A model generated the notes under the pieces. The model had not been told where the DNA came from and searched no databases. It saw only the letters and a list, made by a program, of their open reading frames with translations. Below are positions 8,417 through 17,156 of a stretch of 64,000 nt of DNA, one piece after another. Every line of letters begins with the position of its first letter. The stretch's first letter is position 1. Position numbers and translations under genes: made by a program. This stretch comes from Phycisphaeraceae bacterium (GTDB lineage Bacteria; Planctomycetota; Phycisphaerae; Phycisphaerales; UBA1924), in NCBI GenBank assembly GCA_015200025.1, contig CP054186.1:3546410-3610409 (forward strand), in the 5' to 3' direction.

Positions 8417-9355
8417 ATGCTCCACCACGCCTTCCAGAACCGTGATTGGATCCCTACGGTGGTCCACGCCGCCTGGCTCGCCGCCGCCCTCCTGGCCGTT
8501 GCCTCGCTCGTGATCGTGCTCCTGCTGCGGTCCTGGGCCTCGGCCCGGCACGCCGTCGCCGTCGCACGCCTGGATCGTTCCCGCTGCCCCGCCTGCGATT
8601 ACACCATCGACCGTGCCGCACAGGCCGCGTGCCCCGAGTGCGGCGTGCCGATCCCCCCGCCGGGCGGCTCGCCGGCCTTGCCTCCGAGGTCCCTCGCATG
8701 CCGGGCCGCCTCGGGCCTCGCCGCCGCGATGTTCGGGTCGTTCCTGGGCCTTTCGGCCCTGATCTCGTGGGGCGTGCCCGCCGCCTTCCACCCCGCCCAT
8801 TACACGCTCATGATCCCGACCAACGACGACCCGGCCGTCCTGGGCACGCTGACACTCGCGCCTTCCGCCGGCGGTGTGGTGCGCTGGTCCGACGACGCCC
8901 GGGTTGTTTCGTTCCACCTCGACGCCGAGTACCGCCCGCCGATCGTCCCCGACGCCACGCCCGATGCCCGCGGCGTGCCGGTTCGCTGGACGCTGGACCG
9001 AGAGCCCGACGGGTCGCTCCGGTGGGCTGTCCACGCCGACGGCCGGTCCGACGCCGGAACCGAGCCCGGGCCGTGGACCGCGGCGCTGCGTGAGCGGCTC
9101 GCCCCGCCCCTCGCGACGACCGCCGAGCGTCACGGGCCGGACTTCCTCGCGTCGCTCTCCACGAAGCCGTCGTCCGGCTGGGCCCTGACCCCGCGCGGCG
9201 TGGCGTACGCCGCGATCGCCGCCGCCGCGGGCGCGTTGATCGGCCTCTCGGCGGTCAGAAGACTCTTCCCCACATCCCCAGGTTCGCCATGGGCCACAGC
9301 AGGTTCCAGCGGCCGATCGGGTCCGCCCGGACCGCCTCGATCGCCCGGCGTGTGA
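8417..9355 (+). CDS. Membrane protein with Cys4 zinc ribbon, function unknown
   Basis: 312 residues. A transmembrane helix (about 15-42) is followed by a zinc ribbon CPACDYTI...CPECG (about 57-78). This is the CPxC...CPxCG module found in many planctomycete membrane proteins. A second membrane segment (about 98-118), an extracytoplasmic domain with no recognised fold and a third hydrophobic helix (about 258-280) follow. The C-terminal 33 residues are encoded on DNA that is also the 3' end of asnB on the opposite strand (101 bp overlap). The tail is low-complexity Ser/Gly/Pro, so the biological end may differ. No function can be assigned. Confidence 0.65.
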   Translation: MLHHAFQNRDWIPTVVHAAWLAAALLAVASLVIVLLLRSWASARHAVAVARLDRSRCPACDYTIDRAAQAACPECGVPIPPPGGSPALPPRSLACRAASGLAAAMFGSFLGLSALISWGVPAAFHPAHYTLMIPTNDDPAVLGTLTLAPSAGGVVRWSDDARVVSFHLDAEYRPPIVPDATPDARGVPVRWTLDREPDGSLRWAVHADGRSDAGTEPGPWTAALRERLAPPLATTAERHGPDFLASLSTKPSSGWALTPRGVAYAAIAAAAGALIGLSAVRRLFPTSPGSPWATAGSSGRSGPPGPPRSPGV

Positions 9356-11117
9356 AGACCTCGCGCCCGAACGCCGACGATTCGATGTCGTCGAGCCGGT
9401 CGCCCGCCCAAGCCTGGAACGGCAGCGGGAAGCTCGCCTTGGCCCTCGCGCGGACCGACGCCGGCACGAGGTCGCGGAACACCCGCCTCAGGACGATCTT
9501 CGTCGCCGTCGGGTCCCCCTCGCGCGAGAGGTCGATCTTCTCGAACAGGGGCAGCGCATCGGCGACCTCGCACACCGCCGCGTCGGCCAGCGGCGTCCGC
9601 CCCTCGACCCCCTCGAGCATCATCGCCGTGTCCAGCCGCCTCAGCAGGCCCTCCAGGTTCACCCGCCGCAGGAGGAACTGGAACGTCTGCGCGATCTCCC
9701 GGTGCCCGAGCTCGCGCCGCATCTCGTCGGCCTCCTCGAACTCCCACTGGTACGCCTCGGCGATGGTGTCCGCCGCGTCCTCCCCCCGCGTCGCGTCCGG
9801 CCGGAGCACGTCGGAGAGGTCACCCAGCCCGATCCACGTGTTCGCCGCGAGGTACGCCGTCCACCCCTGGACGCCCTCGCCCGCCGCCCCGCGCACCGCC
9901 GCCCGCAGCGCCAGGTCGTACCCGCCGAAGAGTTCGTCGGCGCCCTCGCCCGACAAGGCCACCACGTCCCCCCTCGACCGCAGCGCCCGAGCCACGGCGT
10001 TGATGGCCACTTCGTTGGGCGTGCTCAGCGGCGTCCCGAGGGACGACACCATCCACGCCCACCGCTCCCGGAACTCGCCCCGTGTCAGCACCGCCTCGTG
10101 GTGGTCCGACCCGATCAGGCCCGCCACCTCCCGCGCGTGGACGAAGTCCTCGCCACCCTCCGCGCCGGCGCAATACGTCGCCAGCTTCCCGTCCCCGCCC
10201 CCTTCCCCGCGCGACGCCAGCGTCGAGACGATCGTGCTATCGAGCCCGCCCGAGAGCAGCGCGCACAAAGGCACGTCCGACCGCAGGTGGCGCGTCACCG
10301 AATCCTCCACGGCCGCCCGCACCAGCCCGCCCATCACCCCGGCATCATCCATCGCGACGAACCCCCGCACCCACCCACGCCGAACGCGGTCCTTCCACCA
10401 GTCCCGCTCGTCGATCTTCCCTCGGGCCTGGTCGATGACCAGCGCCCGCCCGGGCGTCAGCGTCCGGATGTCCCGGTAGAGTGTCCGCTCGCCCAGCGTC
10501 GTCCGGATCGTCGCGAGGTACCCGGCGACCACCGCCATGTCCGGACGCCGGGGCACCGCGGGGTGCTCGAGGATCGCCGACGCCTCGCTCGCGAAGATCA
10601 CGTGCGAGACACCGCCGACCTCCCCGCTCCACCAGCACAGGGGCTTGATGCCCAGGGGGTCCCGCGCCAGCACCACCCGTTGGCGTTCCGTGTCCGCCAC
10701 GGCCAGCGCGTACATCCCGCGGAACCGGTGCAGCGCCTCGACCCCCCAGGCCCAGAACGACGCCAGCACGGTCTCCGTGTCGCTCGCCGACCGGAAGACC
10801 CACCCGAGCGTCCCGAGCTCACGCCTCAGTTCCGCGTCGTTATAGAGCTCCCCGTTGTAGACCACCGCGAACCGCCCGGCGGCGCACGCCTGGGGGCCCG
10901 CGATTCCTGCGCCCGGGCCGCGCATCGGCTGCGCCCCGCCCTCGCCCGGGTCGATCACCGCCAGACGCCGGTGCGCCAGGACCACGCTCCCAAGGTCCAG
11001 GAGGCCCGCCCCGTCCGGGCCTCGGTGGGCGAGCCGGTCGCGCATGCGCTCCCAGAGCCTCGCGTCGCCCGCGGGCCGTTCGCCGTCCGGCGTGATCAGT
11101 CCGACAATCCCGCACAT
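9255..11117 (-). CDS. asnB: Asparagine synthase (glutamine-hydrolysing)
   Basis: Converts aspartate, glutamine and ATP to asparagine. The start is fixed by MCGIVG, since removal of Met exposes the catalytic N-terminal Cys of the class II glutaminase domain (about 1-200). Its RGPDG, YNGELYN and SDTE segments are present. The synthetase domain has the PP-loop SGGLDST around residue 288 and a GEGADELFGGY motif. It is 620 residues long, within the usual range for AsnB. The reading frame continues upstream of this ATG but without conservation. It may act in free asparagine synthesis or in an amidation pathway; no partner genes are adjacent. Confidence 0.93.
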   Translation of the reverse strand: MCGIVGLITPDGERPAGDARLWERMRDRLAHRGPDGAGLLDLGSVVLAHRRLAVIDPGEGGAQPMRGPGAGIAGPQACAAGRFAVVYNGELYNDAELRRELGTLGWVFRSASDTETVLASFWAWGVEALHRFRGMYALAVADTERQRVVLARDPLGIKPLCWWSGEVGGVSHVIFASEASAILEHPAVPRRPDMAVVAGYLATIRTTLGERTLYRDIRTLTPGRALVIDQARGKIDERDWWKDRVRRGWVRGFVAMDDAGVMGGLVRAAVEDSVTRHLRSDVPLCALLSGGLDSTIVSTLASRGEGGGDGKLATYCAGAEGGEDFVHAREVAGLIGSDHHEAVLTRGEFRERWAWMVSSLGTPLSTPNEVAINAVARALRSRGDVVALSGEGADELFGGYDLALRAAVRGAAGEGVQGWTAYLAANTWIGLGDLSDVLRPDATRGEDAADTIAEAYQWEFEEADEMRRELGHREIAQTFQFLLRRVNLEGLLRRLDTAMMLEGVEGRTPLADAAVCEVADALPLFEKIDLSREGDPTATKIVLRRVFRDLVPASVRARAKASFPLPFQAWAGDRLDDIESSAFGREVFTRRAIEAVRADPIGRWNLLWPMANLGMWGRVF

Positions 11118-11173
11118 CGCACGGTGTATCGGGCCCCGGGTCCCGACGGACGCAAGATTCGGGCGGGGGGCCC

Positions 11174-12100
11174 CTAGATCGGGCGTCGCGTGGTGGGCCG
11201 CCCCAGGTCGTCCAGCGCCCGGCGGACCTCGTCGGGGCTCGTCGGGTCGATGGGCGTCTCCATCGCCCGCCCGATGGCGCCCGTGTTCCGACCCGCGAAG
11301 TGGCTCCCGATCCCCTCGCTCCGCACCCGCGCCAGCTCGGCCTCCAGTCGCCTCGCCGCCTCCGCCAGGCCCGGGTCCGCCACGATCGACGCCACGCCCT
11401 GCCGGAGCCTCGCCACGATCCACGCCAGCGCGAGCAGCGCGCCGGCGGGGACGAAGCCCATGTTCAGGACCAGCCCCAACTCCCCGCCGCCCGACGCGGT
11501 CACCTCTTCGCTCGCCGCGGTGATGGCCTTGTACCCCGAGAAGGCCCCGAGCATCGGCATCGACGTGAGCGCCTCGTTGAGCGGGAGGCAGAACGCCGCC
11601 AGGAACAGCCCGATCGTGCACGCCCCGACCACCCGCTCGACGCCCGACGACGACGCCCCCGCCGCCACCACCACCGCCAATGCCAGCTGCACAGTGAACA
11701 CGATCGTCGCCAGCACCCCCACGCTCGACGCGACGCCGCTGAACTGCGCCATCACGCGGTCCCACCGCCCCGGCTCACGCTCCACCACGGGCCCCGAGGC
11801 CGCCTTCGCCTTCGCGTCCTCGAGCAACTGCGATTTACTCCGGACCGCCGGCCCCCCCGGCGCCGCACCGGGGCCGGGCTGGAACGCCGACGCCGCGTTC
11901 TCCGACCCCGACGACGCCACCACGTCGGCGCTCGTCACGGACGATTCCCGGGTCGCCCGCTCGAAGCGGACCTCCGTGAAATGCACGAACCCGAACACCA
12001 CCATCTGCACCACGAGGCACACCGCGATCACCGCGGCCGCGAGTGTCGCGCCGTGCTGCAGCTGGTTCAGGGCCGCGGAAACTCCCGGTCGGGGGGTCAT
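11174..12100 (-). CDS. Multi-pass membrane protein of unknown function
   Basis: 308 residues from the ATG at 12100, chosen because 40 upstream codons are low-complexity. About four hydrophobic segments are visible: residues 18-38, a pair around 130-180, and one near 215-240. The first and second are separated by a roughly 90-residue Ala/Pro/Ser-rich non-membrane stretch. The C-terminal 70 residues are charged and probably cytoplasmic. No enzyme motif was recognised. It lies 56 bp upstream of asnB in the same direction, which may mean co-transcription, but nothing else links the two. Confidence 0.6.
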   Translation of the reverse strand: MTPRPGVSAALNQLQHGATLAAAVIAVCLVVQMVVFGFVHFTEVRFERATRESSVTSADVVASSGSENAASAFQPGPGAAPGGPAVRSKSQLLEDAKAKAASGPVVEREPGRWDRVMAQFSGVASSVGVLATIVFTVQLALAVVVAAGASSSGVERVVGACTIGLFLAAFCLPLNEALTSMPMLGAFSGYKAITAASEEVTASGGGELGLVLNMGFVPAGALLALAWIVARLRQGVASIVADPGLAEAARRLEAELARVRSEGIGSHFAGRNTGAIGRAMETPIDPTSPDEVRRALDDLGRPTTRRPI

Positions 12101-12268
12101 GGCCGTCTCCTCGGGCGTCGCCCACGCGTACGCGCCCTCGGTCCGGTTATCGGCAAGTTCGGGCGCGGGTTGACCCCGCCCCGCGCATCCCCGCGCGGGA
12201 CGGCCCCCGAGACCGCACATCCGTCACCGCCGCCACACCCCGGCGCAGGCCCCCCCCACGGCCCAGGC

Positions 12269-12817
12269 TTAGGTGCCCCGCCGCCGCGCCACGAACATCG
12301 GCCCCTCGACCTTCGCCCCGTCGCGGAACGACGCCCAATGCTGCTCGAGCGTGTCCGGGCCCTTCCTCACGAGCGTCATCTCGCCCATGTAATGGTCTTG
12401 GGCCGCGTTGAGGTTCGTGATGCTGTCGAAGCGGAAGTCGATCCGGTCGCCCCCGCTGCCCGGGGTCGAGCGCATCCGCGGCTGGTTCCCGATGGCGCAG
12501 TAGTGCGTCACCACCAGGTCCTTCCCGTCCATGTGGTACACGTTGGTCATCTCGTGAGCCGACCCGGGGAACATGATCTCACGCACCACGTGACCGCCCG
12601 ACGACACCCTGAACTGCAGCGCGAGGAACTCGACGCCCTGCTCGTCCTTGGTGTACCAATCCCCCGCGAGGTCCGCCACCGAGCCCAGGAGCGCCGACCG
12701 ACGCTCCGCATCCGCCGGTTCGACCTTGACCGCCACCCCTCGCCCGCCGCCGCCGCCGGCGCACCCGGCCGACACGGCCACCGCGATCCCGACCACACCG
12801 CACACCGCTCGACGCAT
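12269..12817 (-). CDS. Putative lipoprotein, DUF1579-like
   Basis: 182-residue exported lipoprotein. The N-terminus has a basic start, a hydrophobic core and a lipobox ending VSAGC, with lipidated Cys at 19. The mature part begins with a Gly-rich linker, followed by one small domain. Its blocks are LAGDWYTKDEQG, a THYCAIGNQPRM segment and MGEMTLVRK, which read like the lipocalin-type beta barrels of the THAP4/DUF1579 superfamily. That assignment is tentative. It lies 15 bp downstream of the pseudopilin-like gene and probably shares its transcript. Confidence 0.65.
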   Translation of the reverse strand: MRRAVCGVVGIAVAVSAGCAGGGGGRGVAVKVEPADAERRSALLGSVADLAGDWYTKDEQGVEFLALQFRVSSGGHVVREIMFPGSAHEMTNVYHMDGKDLVVTHYCAIGNQPRMRSTPGSGGDRIDFRFDSITNLNAAQDHYMGEMTLVRKGPDTLEQHWASFRDGAKVEGPMFVARRRGT

Positions 12818-12832
12818 CGGAGACTCCTTGCC

Positions 12833-13942
12833 TTAATCCGCGAACCACGCGCCCGTGAGGTCGATCCACTCGCCCACGGGCCTGCGCACGTTCGCGTAAC
12901 TCCTCAGATAGTTGTTCGTGTTCCGGGCCGATTCGCCCTCGAGCGTCAACGCCTCGGGCGCCCTCGTCAGGTCGTTCTCGTTCACGAAGAGGTGGTCCGG
13001 GTGCCGACGCCGGGCCTCCGGCTCGAGCCCGGCGAACGTGAAGGGGAGCGACTCGGGCGTGGGCGTCCGGTGGAACTCCGCGTGGCTGTCGTTGAACACC
13101 ACGTTCCCCTCCCACGAGATCAATTCGCCCCGCTTGAACAAGGTCACCGACTCGGTCCCCTTGCGGCCCGCCGCCCGCGCGTTCGCCATCGCCCCCGGGG
13201 CCGCCCCTTCCGACACCTTCCACGTCCCCGTCGCCCCGTCGCCCGCCAACTCATACCACGGCCCGCGCGTCGAGAGGACCGCCTCGGTCGACAGGAACGT
13301 GTTGAACCACATCTTGGAACGCCCTCCGATCGGCGGCACGTGCGCGAACGAGAAGTTCCCCGGGTCCTCCTCGCGGCACCCCTGATACCCCGCGCTCGGC
13401 GGGCCCTTGAACCGCGGGTCCCAGAGCGCGTTCCTCGGGTCCGACGCGCCCTTGGGTTCGCTGAACTCGTAGTCCGAGTCCCTCTTGATATCCGGGTTGA
13501 GTTCCGCCGGGCTCACCGCGATCTCCGGCCCGAAAAAACCCCCGTACACCAGGACCGACATGATGTTCTTCGTGTCGTCCTTCTGCTTGGGGTCGTCCGC
13601 CTTTACCGTGTGATCCGCCTTGTCCAACCGCGACGGCAGCGGGTACTGGTCCTGGTTGTTCTGCGCGAAGATCACCAACGCCTGCCCGATCCCCCGCTGG
13701 TTCGCGGTGTCCCGGATCTGCAGCCGCGACGTCCACGGCCGCCTCGGCCCCACCCACCGGGGCTTCTCCGGATCGGCCGGCGCCGCCTCGCCCTCGGGCT
13801 CCTCGGGCTGACCCGCCGCCGGGGCCAGCGGCTGGTCCACGAACCCCGCCGCCGCGAACAGCAGCATCGTGCACCCGGCCACGCCGAACACCAGATCGAC
13901 CAGCGTAAACCCGCGCGACCCCAAACCGTTGCGACGCATCAT
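12833..13942 (-). CDS. Pseudopilin-like protein with atypical prepilin site
   Basis: 369 residues from the ATG pair at 13942/13939. The N-terminus has a basic leader and GFTLVDLVFG followed by a hydrophobic helix. The usual Glu at mature position 5 is replaced by Asp, which in known pilins weakens methylation and assembly. The remaining 320 residues are hydrophilic with few Cys. One block (ANQRGIGQALVIFAQNN) corresponds to the position where planctomycete pseudopilins have their first amphipathic helix. A second (VVFNDSHAEFHR) parallels the usual FxDGH ending. The domain is kept but divergent, and the function is unknown. Confidence 0.7.
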   Translation of the reverse strand: MMRRNGLGSRGFTLVDLVFGVAGCTMLLFAAAGFVDQPLAPAAGQPEEPEGEAAPADPEKPRWVGPRRPWTSRLQIRDTANQRGIGQALVIFAQNNQDQYPLPSRLDKADHTVKADDPKQKDDTKNIMSVLVYGGFFGPEIAVSPAELNPDIKRDSDYEFSEPKGASDPRNALWDPRFKGPPSAGYQGCREEDPGNFSFAHVPPIGGRSKMWFNTFLSTEAVLSTRGPWYELAGDGATGTWKVSEGAAPGAMANARAAGRKGTESVTLFKRGELISWEGNVVFNDSHAEFHRTPTPESLPFTFAGLEPEARRRHPDHLFVNENDLTRAPEALTLEGESARNTNNYLRSYANVRRPVGEWIDLTGAWFAD

Positions 13943-13991
13943 CACAAGGCCTCCATGGACCCAGCGAGCGAGGCCAGCATACCACGTCACA

Positions 13992-14366
13992 TTACAAAAT
14001 CAATCGGCACCCCCCGGGGCCCCGGTGGTACCTCGGGACCGACGGGTCCACCTCGCGCGACCACGCCTCGATACCCCCCGCCACGCTCACCGCCTCGATC
14101 CCGGCCTCCCGCAGCACCACCGCCCCGTGCAGGCTCCGCCGGCCGTGGTGACAGATCACCGCGACCCGTTCCGCCCCGCCCACGTCCAGCCCCGGGGCCC
14201 GCATCCCCAGTTCATCCAAGGGGATATGCACCGACCCCGGCACCCGCGACACCCGCCATTCCTCCTCCGTCCGAACGTCGATGAGCAGCACCCGCCCCGG
14301 GTCCCGCATCGCCGACGCGATCTCCGACGCCGAGACTTCCAACCGGTCCTCGCCCGATCCGCTCAT
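13992..14366 (-). CDS. Single-domain rhodanese-like sulfurtransferase
   Basis: 124-residue rhodanese domain. LLIDVRTEEEW near residue 28 is the conserved Asp-Val-Arg start of the fold, VHIPLDEL follows, and the active-site loop is CHHGRRS (catalytic Cys near residue 71). The protein ends in a short basic/Gly tail after IEAWSREVDP. Such small proteins transfer sulfane sulfur or act in redox and thiol chemistry; the acceptor is unknown. Its ATG overlaps the recX stop by 4 bp (ATGA), so translation is coupled to recX. Confidence 0.85.
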   Translation of the reverse strand: MSGSGEDRLEVSASEIASAMRDPGRVLLIDVRTEEEWRVSRVPGSVHIPLDELGMRAPGLDVGGAERVAVICHHGRRSLHGAVVLREAGIEAVSVAGGIEAWSREVDPSVPRYHRGPGGCRLIL

Positions 14367-14893
14367 CGCCCGTGCTCCCCATCGCCCGGCCCACCCGCCG
14401 ATCCATCGCCCTCGGGCATCGGTCCCATGACCCGTTCGATCGCCCACGCCGCGGTCTCCTCGTCGAACCCACGCCGGGCGAGCACGCCCGCCAGACGTCG
14501 CCGCTCCTTGAGGTCGTCCCCCCCGGGCCTCCACGCCGACCGGGCGAGCTCCTCGGCCCGGGCCGCCTCGCTCGCGCCGGCCGTCTGCCGCGCCACCTCG
14601 CCCGCCGCCCGTTCCTCCCCGATCCCGCGGCGTTCGAGCTTCTCCGTCAAGAAAGCGGCCGCGGCCGGTTGTCGCCTCAGTTCCGCCGACACCACCTCCC
14701 TCGCGTACGCCGCGTCCCCCGTCAGCCCGAGCCGTTCGAGCCGGTCCACGGCCGCCGACGCCGCCGACGCGTCGCACCCCCGCGCGATCAGCCTCGCCGT
14801 CAGCTCCGCCCGGCTCCACCCGCGGACCTTCAGCAGCGAGAGGGCGACCCTCGCGGCGTACTCCTCCGGGCTCTCGTCGGGTCGGGGTTTCAC
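14363..14893 (-). CDS. recX: Regulatory protein RecX
   Basis: 176-residue RecX-family modulator of RecA filaments. It shows the family's three tandem three-helix repeats: LLKVRGWSRAELTARLIARG (first), DRLERLGLTGDAAYAREVV (second, with the typical L-G-hydrophobic-D-D/A-x-x-A-Y/F-A pattern) and LARRGFDEETAAWAIERV (third). The C-terminal tail is Gly/Pro-rich. recA is not in the window. It is the middle gene of a three-gene overlapping unit (TPR gene, recX, rhodanese), with 4-bp overlaps on both sides. Confidence 0.85.
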   Translation of the reverse strand: MKPRPDESPEEYAARVALSLLKVRGWSRAELTARLIARGCDASAASAAVDRLERLGLTGDAAYAREVVSAELRRQPAAAAFLTEKLERRGIGEERAAGEVARQTAGASEAARAEELARSAWRPGGDDLKERRRLAGVLARRGFDEETAAWAIERVMGPMPEGDGSAGGPGDGEHGR

Positions 14894-15195
14894 AGCGCGT
14901 CAAGGTAGCCCGCGATCTCGCTCATCGCTTTCGAGTCGCCCGCCCGCCGGGACGCCTCGAGCCCCGCCCGCAGCGCCGCCCGCGCGACCTCCTCGCGCCC
15001 CAGCGCCTCGAGCGACTTGGCCTTGTGGTAGTACGCGTAGCAGTACCCCGCGTCCGCCGCGAGGCACCGGTCGAAAAACTCGACCGCCCGCCCGTGGTCG
15101 CCCTTCTTGGCGTGCTCCATCGCGATCCCGTACAGGACGAACGGGTCCGCGGGGTCCAGGGCCAGCAACTTCTCCAACTGCGCCAGCGTCGGCAT
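14890..15195 (-). CDS. Small TPR protein
   Basis: 101 residues, starting at the ATG giving MPTLAQLE (an upstream in-frame ATG would add 39 low-complexity residues). Two to two-and-a-half tetratricopeptide repeats are visible. The first is at about 15-48 (DPFVLYGIAMEHAKKGDHG) and the second at about 49-82 (AYYHKAKSLEALGREEVA). The fold points to a protein-protein adaptor. It is the first gene of the unit with recX and the rhodanese gene, with a 4-bp overlap to recX. It is divergent from the dehydrogenase gene, with about 116 bp between them. Confidence 0.75.
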   Translation of the reverse strand: MPTLAQLEKLLALDPADPFVLYGIAMEHAKKGDHGRAVEFFDRCLAADAGYCYAYYHKAKSLEALGREEVARAALRAGLEASRRAGDSKAMSEIAGYLDAL

Positions 15196-15311
15196 GGCGC
15201 CATCGTCCGCCCCGACGCCGCCGGTGTCAACCGGCGACCCCGCCCCGCCTCCGGGAGCCCGGGTATCCTGCGGTATCTTCGCCGGCCACCGGGTCGGCCC
15301 GGGAGGTTCCA

Positions 15312-16190
15312 ATGGGCGAGATCAAATCCATCGCGGTGATCGGTTCGGGGCAGATGGGCGGGGGCATCGCGCAGGTCGCCGCCGTCGCCGGGTTCGGGGT
15401 CACCGTCTTCGACAAGTCCAACGACGCCCTGACCCGGTGCAAGTCCGACCACGCCAAGCGGCTGGCCCGGATGGTCGAGAAGAAGCAGGTCGAGCAGGAC
15501 GCCGCCGACGCCGCCCTGGCGCGGATCAAGTACGTCCACCACCTGGACCTGATCGCCGGCGCCGACGCGGTGGTCGAGGCGATCGTCGAGGACGCGAAGG
15601 TCAAGGCCGACCTCTTCGCTCACCTCGCCAAGATTTTCACGGCCGGGCAGGTGCTGGCGACGAACACCTCGTCCATCTCCATCACCGAGATCGCCGCCGC
15701 CGCCGACCACGCGCACAAAGGCGCGGGCGAACGCGTGATCGGGATGCACTTCTTCAATCCCGTCCCGGTGATGAAACTCGTCGAGGTCATCAAGGGCGTC
15801 CAGACCTCCCCCGACACCACCGAACGCGTCATCGCCCTGGCCAAGGCGATGGGCAAGACGCCCGTGCCGGCCAACGACCGCGCGGGGTTCGTCAGCAACC
15901 GCGTCCTGATGCCCATGATCAACGAGGCCTTCTACGCCTGGATGGAGGGCGTCGCCGAGCCGGCCCACGTCGACGAGATCATGAAGCTCGGGTGCAACTT
16001 CCCGATGGGCCCCCTCCGCCTGGCCGACTTCATCGGGCTCGACACCTGCGTCCACATCATGAACGTCCTGGCCGACGGGCTCAACAACGACCGCTACCGC
16101 GCCTGCCCGCTGCTCAAGCAGCTCGTCGCCGCCGGGCGCCTGGGCGACAAGACCGGCCGCGGCGTCTTCGACTACCCCAAAGCCCCATAA
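15312..16190 (+). CDS. 3-hydroxybutyryl-CoA/3-hydroxyacyl-CoA dehydrogenase
   Basis: NAD-dependent oxidation of 3-hydroxyacyl-CoA (beta-oxidation or butyrate-type metabolism). It has 292 residues, typical of the monofunctional enzyme. The Rossmann motif GSGQMGGG is at residues 11-18, ATNTSS at 116-121, and the catalytic-His segment GMHFFNPVPVM has its His at 146. The C-terminal dimerisation domain has NRVLMPMINEAFYAW and GPLRLADFIGLD. The start is set by MGEIKSIAVIG directly ahead of the beta-alpha-beta fold. No hydratase or thiolase gene is adjacent, so the pathway cannot be assigned. It sits upstream of, and apparently separate from, the flagellar genes. Confidence 0.92.
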   Translation: MGEIKSIAVIGSGQMGGGIAQVAAVAGFGVTVFDKSNDALTRCKSDHAKRLARMVEKKQVEQDAADAALARIKYVHHLDLIAGADAVVEAIVEDAKVKADLFAHLAKIFTAGQVLATNTSSISITEIAAAADHAHKGAGERVIGMHFFNPVPVMKLVEVIKGVQTSPDTTERVIALAKAMGKTPVPANDRAGFVSNRVLMPMINEAFYAWMEGVAEPAHVDEIMKLGCNFPMGPLRLADFIGLDTCVHIMNVLADGLNNDRYRACPLLKQLVAAGRLGDKTGRGVFDYPKAP

Positions 16191-16242
16191 CACCCACCCG
16201 CGCCCCGCGCACACCCCACCCGCCCGGCTCGGCCCACCCGCC

Positions 16243-16258
16243 CGGCACGCCGTTTGCG
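16243..16258 (+). promoter_or_regulatory. Sigma-54 promoter of flgG operon
   Basis: CGGCAC-N5-TTGC with GG at 16244-16245 and GC at 16256-16257, the exact GG-N10-GC geometry of RpoN promoters. Transcription would be expected to start near 16269, only about 2 nt before the flgG ATG. The same arrangement recurs before flgL. Confidence 0.8.
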
Positions 16259-16270
16259 AACCGGGCCGGC

Positions 16271-17071
16271 ATGGCCATCATCGCGCTCCAGTCCGCCGCC
16301 TCCGGGCTCTCGGCCCTCAACACCGCCCTCGACGTCACCGCCAACAACCTGGCCAACGTCAACACCGCGGGCTTCAAGTCCTCCCGCGTCAACTTCCAGG
16401 ACCTCCTCTACATCGAACGCGCCCAGCCCGGCGTCGAGAACGCCAACGGCGACCAACGACCCATCGGGCTCTACGTCGGCCTGGGCGTCCGCCCCTCGGG
16501 CACCCAGCTCAACTTCGACCAGGGGTCACCCCTCGTGGGCACCCAGTTCGACCTCATGATCGAGGGCAACGGGTTCTTCCGCGTCGCCGTCGACGAATCC
16601 CTCGGCGGGATCGCCTACACCCGCGCCGGGAACTTCGTCCGCAACGCCGACGGCGAGATCGTCCTGGCCTCCGCCGACGGGCGACGCCTCGACCCCTCCA
16701 TCTCCATCCCCGCCGACGCCATCGCCTTTAGCGTCTCCGAGGACGGCCGCGTCCTCTACACGCAGGCGGGCGACCCCGCGCCGCAGGAAGCGGGCCAGAT
16801 CCAGCTCGCCACGTTCATCAACCCGGCGGGTCTCAAGCAAATCGGCGAGACCCTCTTCACCGAGACCTCCGCCTCGGGCGCCCCCATCGAGGGCGAGCCC
16901 GGCACCGATAACCGCGGACGCATCCGCCAGGGCATGATCGAGAGTTCCAACGTCGACCCGACCCGAGAACTCATCGACCTCATCCGCACCCAACGAGCCT
17001 TCGAGATGAACAGCCAAACCATCCGCGCCGCCGATGACACCCTCCGGACCGTCGCCCAGTTGCGCCGCTGA
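16271..17071 (+). CDS. flgG: Flagellar distal rod protein FlgG
   Basis: 266-residue rod subunit. The N-terminal D0 segment LQSAASGLSAL...TANNLANVNTAGFKSSRVNF is the hallmark of rod and hook proteins. The QFDLMIEGNGFFRV block and the C-terminal NVDPTRELIDLIRTQRAFEMN with a terminal amphipathic helix complete the pattern. The length and the absence of a large variable insert fit FlgG better than FlgE; FlgF is the main alternative. The ATG aligns with the family start and no other start is available. There is no purine-rich Shine-Dalgarno, which agrees with a near-leaderless transcript. First gene of the flgG-A-H-I-J-N-K run. Confidence 0.9.
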   Translation: MAIIALQSAASGLSALNTALDVTANNLANVNTAGFKSSRVNFQDLLYIERAQPGVENANGDQRPIGLYVGLGVRPSGTQLNFDQGSPLVGTQFDLMIEGNGFFRVAVDESLGGIAYTRAGNFVRNADGEIVLASADGRRLDPSISIPADAIAFSVSEDGRVLYTQAGDPAPQEAGQIQLATFINPAGLKQIGETLFTETSASGAPIEGEPGTDNRGRIRQGMIESSNVDPTRELIDLIRTQRAFEMNSQTIRAADDTLRTVAQLRR

Positions 17072-17080
17072 TCCTCTCAC

Positions 17081-17100
17081 GGGTCCCCACCGGGGGACCC
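17081..17100 (+). other. Intercistronic hairpin between flgG and flgA
   Basis: GGGTCCCC and GGGGACCC form an 8-bp stem 10 nt after the flgG stop. No T-run follows, so it is not a canonical terminator. It may stabilise the upstream mRNA or partly attenuate read-through into flgA. Confidence 0.5.
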
Positions 17101-17156
17101 TCGCGGCATAACCACGCACGGACCCACGCGGGCGGAGCCCGCCGGAGCACGGCACG

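Noticed and set aside
11300..14284. 994-residue open frame on the plus strand
   Set aside because: Arg/Pro/His-rich shadow covering several minus-strand genes; no domains or signal, and the opposite-strand genes have clear families.
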